A stretch of 64,000 nt of DNA, taken from the NCBI RefSeq assembly GCF_900608595.1, contig NZ_UWYY01000022.1, forward strand, positions 1 to 64,000, written 5' to 3'. The position numbers and the translations under genes were made by a program. This stretch comes from Promicromonospora panici (GTDB lineage Bacteria; Actinomycetota; Actinomycetes; Actinomycetales; Cellulomonadaceae). Under the pieces are notes generated by a model. It was not told the DNA's origin and did no database searches. It saw only the letters and a list, made by a program, of their open reading frames with translations. Shown in pieces: positions 60,692-64,000 of this stretch; the stretch's first letter is position 1, and every line of letters starts with the position of its first letter.

Positions 60692-60766
60692 GGGGTTAGT
60701 TGTGGGCGTGATCGTTGTGACTACCCGTCCGTTTCAGGCGCAACGATCACGCCCACAGCCAACCCC
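60692..60766. repeat. Dispersed palindromic element, copy 2
   Basis: Arms 60692-60717 and 60741-60766 pair over 26 bp with 2 mismatches around a 23-nt centre beginning TGACTACCCGTCC. It lies between the convergent YccF and YbaK genes. The centre is similar to 39400-39420 (TGACTAC..GTCC.TTT.AG), so the two are copies of one element. Confidence 0.85.
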
Positions 60767-60767
60767 G

Positions 60768-61268
60768 TCAGGCGCGGGCTATCGGGGCCGTTGTGCCGGA
60801 CGTCAGGGTGAGCAGGTCCGACGGGGCCAGGCCGATGTCCAGGCCGCGGCGGCCACCGGAGACGTAGACGACGTCGTACGCCTCGGCCGACTCGTCGAGC
60901 ACCGTCGTGTGCCGCGTCTTCTGGCCCAGCGGCGAGATGCCGCCCACCACGTAGCCGGTGGCGCGCTCGGCCTCCGCCGGGTCGGCCATCCAGGCCTTCT
61001 TGCCGCCCGCGGCACGGGCCAGGGCTTTGAGGTCCAGCTTGCGGTCCACGGGAACGATGCCGACGACGAGCTTCCCATCGACGTCGGCAAGCAGTGTCTT
61101 GAACACCTGCTCCGCGTCGACGCCGATCGCCACGGCCGCCTCCATGCCGAAGCTGAGGCCGCTCAAGGGGTCGTGCTCGTACGGGTGCAGCGTGTGCGGT
61201 ATGCCCGCCTTCTCGAGTGATACGACGGCGGGCGTCCCATGGCTCGCGCGTGCTGTCTTCTTGGCCAC
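60768..61268 (-). CDS. YbaK/EbsC family Cys-tRNA(Pro) deacylase
   Basis: 166 residues. Family motifs: THALEKAGIPHTLHPYEHDPL-like start (SLEKAGIPHTLHPYEHDP), VFKTLLADVDGKLVVGIVPV with the conserved Lys, GYVVGGISPLGQKTRHTTVLD. It removes cysteine wrongly attached to tRNA(Pro). GTG 61268 has CAGAAT 6 nt upstream, so leaderless is likely; the extension to 61370 lacks support. Confidence 0.9.
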   Translation of the reverse strand: MAKKTARASHGTPAVVSLEKAGIPHTLHPYEHDPLSGLSFGMEAAVAIGVDAEQVFKTLLADVDGKLVVGIVPVDRKLDLKALARAAGGKKAWMADPAEAERATGYVVGGISPLGQKTRHTTVLDESAEAYDVVYVSGGRRGLDIGLAPSDLLTLTSGTTAPIARA

Positions 61269-61418
61269 GACGCGATTCTGCCTCGTCCGGCCCGCGGCGC
61301 CGCACAGATTTTCCGCGCGAGTCTCCCGCGGCGCCGCCGTACGCCGTCGTCCCGCGCGGCCTCGCGCCATCGATACCCGGCCAGCTCGGTCGGACGGAGA
61401 TCAGTTAGCGTGGGTAAC

Positions 61419-62174
61419 GTGTTAGCCCTCCTGATCGTCGCCATCCTGGTCGGGGGCTCGCTGCAACGTGTCGCGGGTATGGGCTTCGGGCTCGTCGCCG
61501 GGCCGTTCATCGTGCTCCTCGTCGGCCCGGTCGAGGGTGTGCTCTTCGTGAACCTCGTGGGCGCGATGATGGCGGCACTGGTGCTCGGGCGCACGATCCG
61601 CGGCGTCGACTGGCGCCGCTACCGCTGGCTGGCCGCCGCGTCGGTCACGGTCAGCGTGCCGGCGGCGCTGCTGCTCCGGGACGCCAGCGCGTCCGCGCTG
61701 GAGATCAGCGTGGGCGGCATCGTCGTGATCTGCATGACGCTCGCCCTGGTGGCCTCGCGCCTGCGCGGCGCGGAGCGCCCCTTCGCACCGGAGGCGCGTG
61801 TCCCGCTCCTGGTCACGGGCGCGGCGGCCGGTTTCGGCAGCGTCGCGGCGGGGATCGGGGGCCCGCCCATCGCCGTCTACTCCGTGCTCGACCGGTGGGA
61901 CCCGCGCGCGTTCGCGGCTACCGCCCAGCCGATCTTCCTGACCAACGCGCTGGCGGCGATGACGGCGAAGCTCCTGGTCGCCGACGCCACCTTCCCGGCC
62001 CTGGCCGTGTGGGAGTGGGTGGTGGTCTTCGTCGCTCTCCTGGCGTCCGTCGGCCTGGGCGAACTGCTCGTCGGGCGCATCTCGGCGAGCGCCACGCGCA
62101 ACGTCCTCGTGGCGCTCGCCTACGTCGGTGGGTTCGCGACGCTCGGCCGCGGGCTCATGGGTCTGGTCGGCTGA
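61419..62174 (+). CDS. TauE/SafE family sulfite/anion exporter
   Basis: 251 residues with about eight membrane helices in two halves. The first half has VGGSLQRVAGMGFGLVAGPF, and the second has AAGFGSVAAGIGGPPIAVY, the two hallmark repeats of this family. Members export sulfite, taurine products or other organosulfur anions; the substrate is not known. GTG 61419 is 7 nt after TAGCGT; GTG 61410 is the in-frame alternative. Confidence 0.87.
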   Translation: MLALLIVAILVGGSLQRVAGMGFGLVAGPFIVLLVGPVEGVLFVNLVGAMMAALVLGRTIRGVDWRRYRWLAAASVTVSVPAALLLRDASASALEISVGGIVVICMTLALVASRLRGAERPFAPEARVPLLVTGAAAGFGSVAAGIGGPPIAVYSVLDRWDPRAFAATAQPIFLTNALAAMTAKLLVADATFPALAVWEWVVVFVALLASVGLGELLVGRISASATRNVLVALAYVGGFATLGRGLMGLVG

Positions 62175-62255
62175 CATCCGGACCGGTCACCGAAGCCCGG
62201 TCCCGTTGGCGGCAGACCAGCCATCCAGGCCCGGCCCTCCGCTGCCCGCTGCGGG

Positions 62256-63572
62256 TCAGCCCCGGGAGAGCGGCCCGAGGACCATCGACGGCTCGCCCGT
62301 GGACGTGAGCCTGGCCGTCCCGAGGTTCCCTACCGTGCAGCTCCCGCTGCGTGGTGTCCCGCCGTTCCAGACCTGGCGCAGGCAGTTGCGCATCGCGAGC
62401 TGCCCCCAGTAGCTGGGGTGCAGCGACTCCTGCACGTAGTACGGGCTGTCGCCGATGGTGGACACCGTACGGATCTGGTTGACCCACTCGGTCCGGTCGA
62501 CGGCGCCGGGCGACTGCCAGCCGGGCAGGCCCACCTCCTCGTAGAGCCCGACGCCGGTCTCGCACAGGCGCTTGCCGTCGAATGCGTGCGTCATGTCGAG
62601 GGTGCGCACGTTCGGCAGCCCGACGTCGGACGCCGCACCGAGCAGCGCACCGTTGATGGTGGGCAGGGCCGTGGAGTTGGCCCAGTCGGCGTCGCGGTTC
62701 CAGATGCCGCACCCGCCCGTGGACTGGCGGGTGTACCCGGACTCGGGGTACCGGAAGCCTGAGCCGCTCGGCACGGGCGACGGGTACGTCTGGACCACGA
62801 GCGTCCACCGGTCGGTGGTGTACCCGGCGTTGCTCATGGCGGTCGCGACGTTGCCGAGCGCCCGCGCCACCCGCGACCGGACGGCGGCGACGTTCGCGGC
62901 GGTGAAGTTCTCCGCGACCGAGGCGTCGTCGTGGCAGTAGTTCTTCCACCAGGACGGCGACGTGAGGAAGTTGACCACGCAGGTCTGGACGACGCTCGCG
63001 AACTCGAAGTCGTTCCCGCCGATCGAGACCACGACCATGCGGACGTTCCTCGTGGCGGCGGCCTCCTGGAGCGCGAGGGCCTGGCCCTTCCCCGCCGAGC
63101 TGTCGTGGAAGTCGATCCCGGGCTTGAAGTACTTGCCGGTCGAGGTCGCGGTCGTGGCGCCGCTGCAGGCGAGGTTGAGTCCGTTCACGCCGCCCCCGAT
63201 GTGCGCCTCGGCGGAGGACGCGCGGTGGCAGCGGTTGATCGTCTCGGCGGTGCCGTCGGGGTTGTCGAAGTAGGCGGTCGGGCCGAGTGCGTCCGCCCGG
63301 CGGTAGTCGCGGTTGGAGCTTCCGGCCCAGCGTCCCGCCTCGCCGGAGATGTAGGAGTCGCCGAGGGTCACCACCCACGGCGTCCCGGCGCCGGGACCGT
63401 CGGCGGGTGTCGCGGTGATGGGCGTCGCGGTGACGGGCGTCGCGGTGGCCGGCGTCGCGGTGACGACGAGCCCGGCGAAGAGGCTCACCGTGCCGAGGGC
63501 GGCGGTGAGGACGGGGGTGAGGCGGCGGAGAGGGCTGAGGTGGCGGTCGGGGTTTCGCAGGTGCGTCGTCAT
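62256..63572 (-). CDS. Secreted SGNH/GDSL-type hydrolase
   Basis: 438 residues. Signal peptide to about residue 45, then a (V/I)TATP repeat encoded by a 15-bp tandem repeat (63409-63465). SGNH blocks: TLGDSYISGEAGRW (nucleophile Ser), GGGVNGLNLACSGA, VVSIGGNDFEF and catalytic SLHPSYWGQ. Several Cys pairs indicate disulphides. It hydrolyses esters such as acyl or acetyl groups, perhaps on plant polymers. ATG 63572 follows AGGAG at 5 nt. The 150-bp region downstream of it to 63722 holds no supported gene. Confidence 0.9.
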   Translation of the reverse strand: MTTHLRNPDRHLSPLRRLTPVLTAALGTVSLFAGLVVTATPATATPVTATPITATPADGPGAGTPWVVTLGDSYISGEAGRWAGSSNRDYRRADALGPTAYFDNPDGTAETINRCHRASSAEAHIGGGVNGLNLACSGATTATSTGKYFKPGIDFHDSSAGKGQALALQEAAATRNVRMVVVSIGGNDFEFASVVQTCVVNFLTSPSWWKNYCHDDASVAENFTAANVAAVRSRVARALGNVATAMSNAGYTTDRWTLVVQTYPSPVPSGSGFRYPESGYTRQSTGGCGIWNRDADWANSTALPTINGALLGAASDVGLPNVRTLDMTHAFDGKRLCETGVGLYEEVGLPGWQSPGAVDRTEWVNQIRTVSTIGDSPYYVQESLHPSYWGQLAMRNCLRQVWNGGTPRSGSCTVGNLGTARLTSTGEPSMVLGPLSRG

Positions 63573-63722
63573 TGGCACTCCTGTCTCCACAGCAGTGCCC
63601 GCGCGGCGCTGCTGACCGGGACTTCAATAACGGAAGTCTAAGTCAGGACCGCAATAAGGTAAATAGCGAGTCAAATCCGACGGATGGCCTCATCGGCACC
63701 CGTCAGATCTGACAGGTCGGGG

Positions 63723-64000
63723 TCAGAGCTGGCCGACGTCGAGCACGGTCAGGACGACCTCGCCCGCCTCGTCGCTCGCCGCGAGGTCGACCCGCGCGGT
63801 GAAGGCCCAGTCGTGGTTGCGGTCGGCGTCGTCGAGCACCTGCCGGACCCACCAGGTTCCGGGTTCGACGCGGATGTCGTCCCCTCCGGTGCCGCCCGGC
63901 AGCTCGGCGCCCGGCTCCAGGATCGTCAGCAGCGCGGCGGAGCGGGCCTCCGGGCCGATGCCGACTGCATCGTCGCCCTGTTCCTCGAACAGCGGGTCCA
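63723..64000 (-). CDS. 3' end of a probable DEAD/DEAH helicase (DUF3516-like)
   Basis: About 92 C-terminal residues, reading DPLFEEQGDDAVGIGPEARS at the window edge and ending WAFTARVDLAASDEAGEVVL then TVLDVGQL. It resembles the C-terminal domain of actinobacterial DUF3516 helicases, which ends with a similar HDW...VDL pattern. The N-terminal part is outside the window, so the assignment is from the tail only. Confidence 0.55.
   Translation of the reverse strand, partial: DPLFEEQGDDAVGIGPEARSAALLTILEPGAELPGGTGGDDIRVEPGTWWVRQVLDDADRNHDWAFTARVDLAASDEAGEVVLTVLDVGQL

Overview
The window is chromosomal DNA from a very GC-rich actinobacterium. Strong third-position GC, many GTG starts, ATGA/GTGA stop-start overlaps and frequent leaderless starts (a TANNNT-like -10 hexamer 6-7 nt before the start codon) all fit. 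Secreted GH11 xylanase and GH5 cellulase genes, a CebR-like operator and threonine-independent isoleucine synthesis suggest a plant-polymer-degrading member of the Micrococcales (Promicromonosporaceae/Cellulomonadaceae-like). The genus is an inference. I see no tRNA, rRNA, CRISPR array, insertion sequence or prophage.

Layout: 1-4.2 kb carries gatCAB (tRNA amidotransferase) and a GNAT gene. 4.3-8.2 kb holds a secreted beta-strand-repeat surface protein, a CBS protein and a GH11 xylanase. 8.5-10.9 kb holds ilvD and a pterin dehydratase. 10.9-13.5 kb is a three-gene ABC-2 exporter. 13.7-19.7 kb is a tightly overlapping five-gene operon: OleA-like thiolase, GT2 glycosyltransferase, cytochrome P450, OleC-like AMP ligase and OleD-like reductase. 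It resembles olefin/beta-lactone pathways without OleB. A second exporter pair follows (19.7-21.6 kb). 21.7-25.4 kb is ilvBNC behind a classical leader-peptide attenuator. 25.5-28.6 kb is a glycine-betaine-type ABC transporter. 28.8-31.1 kb holds small enzymes (ASCH, two PPOX-fold proteins, VOC), followed by leuB and ilvE. 33.7-38.6 kb holds a membrane protein, a two-component system and a GH5 cellulase with a sugar-repressor operator.

39.4-46.8 kb (minus strand) is a seven-gene operon with 1-4 nt overlaps or near-overlaps: myo-inositol-phosphate-synthase-like cyclase, UbiA prenyltransferase, TIM-barrel isomerase, EboA, TatD-like EboB, EboE and an alkaline-phosphatase-fold enzyme. This is an actinobacterial ebo-type metabolite-trafficking cluster in which the inositol-phosphate synthase seems to take the place of the usual EboD cyclase. 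47-48.8 kb is cimA (citramalate synthase) with its own Val-Ile-Ile-Ile leader-peptide attenuator. 49.1-58.8 kb assembles amino-sugar/peptidoglycan recycling: RpiR regulator, BadF-type kinase, sugar ABC transporter, NagZ and MurQ, interrupted by a lipoate-ligase-like gene. 58.8-64 kb holds housekeeping genes (GNAT, YggS, YccF, YbaK, TauE), a secreted SGNH hydrolase and the 3' end of a probable helicase.

Branched-chain amino acid genes (ilvD, ilvBNC, leuB, ilvE, cimA) are scattered through the window, so most of that pathway is here. A second theme is intergenic structure. Several convergent gene ends carry long, nearly perfect inverted repeats without T-tracts, including two arrays built from 16-bp units and a dispersed approximately 60-bp palindrome present twice. 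A related-looking palindrome lies inside the prenyltransferase coding sequence.
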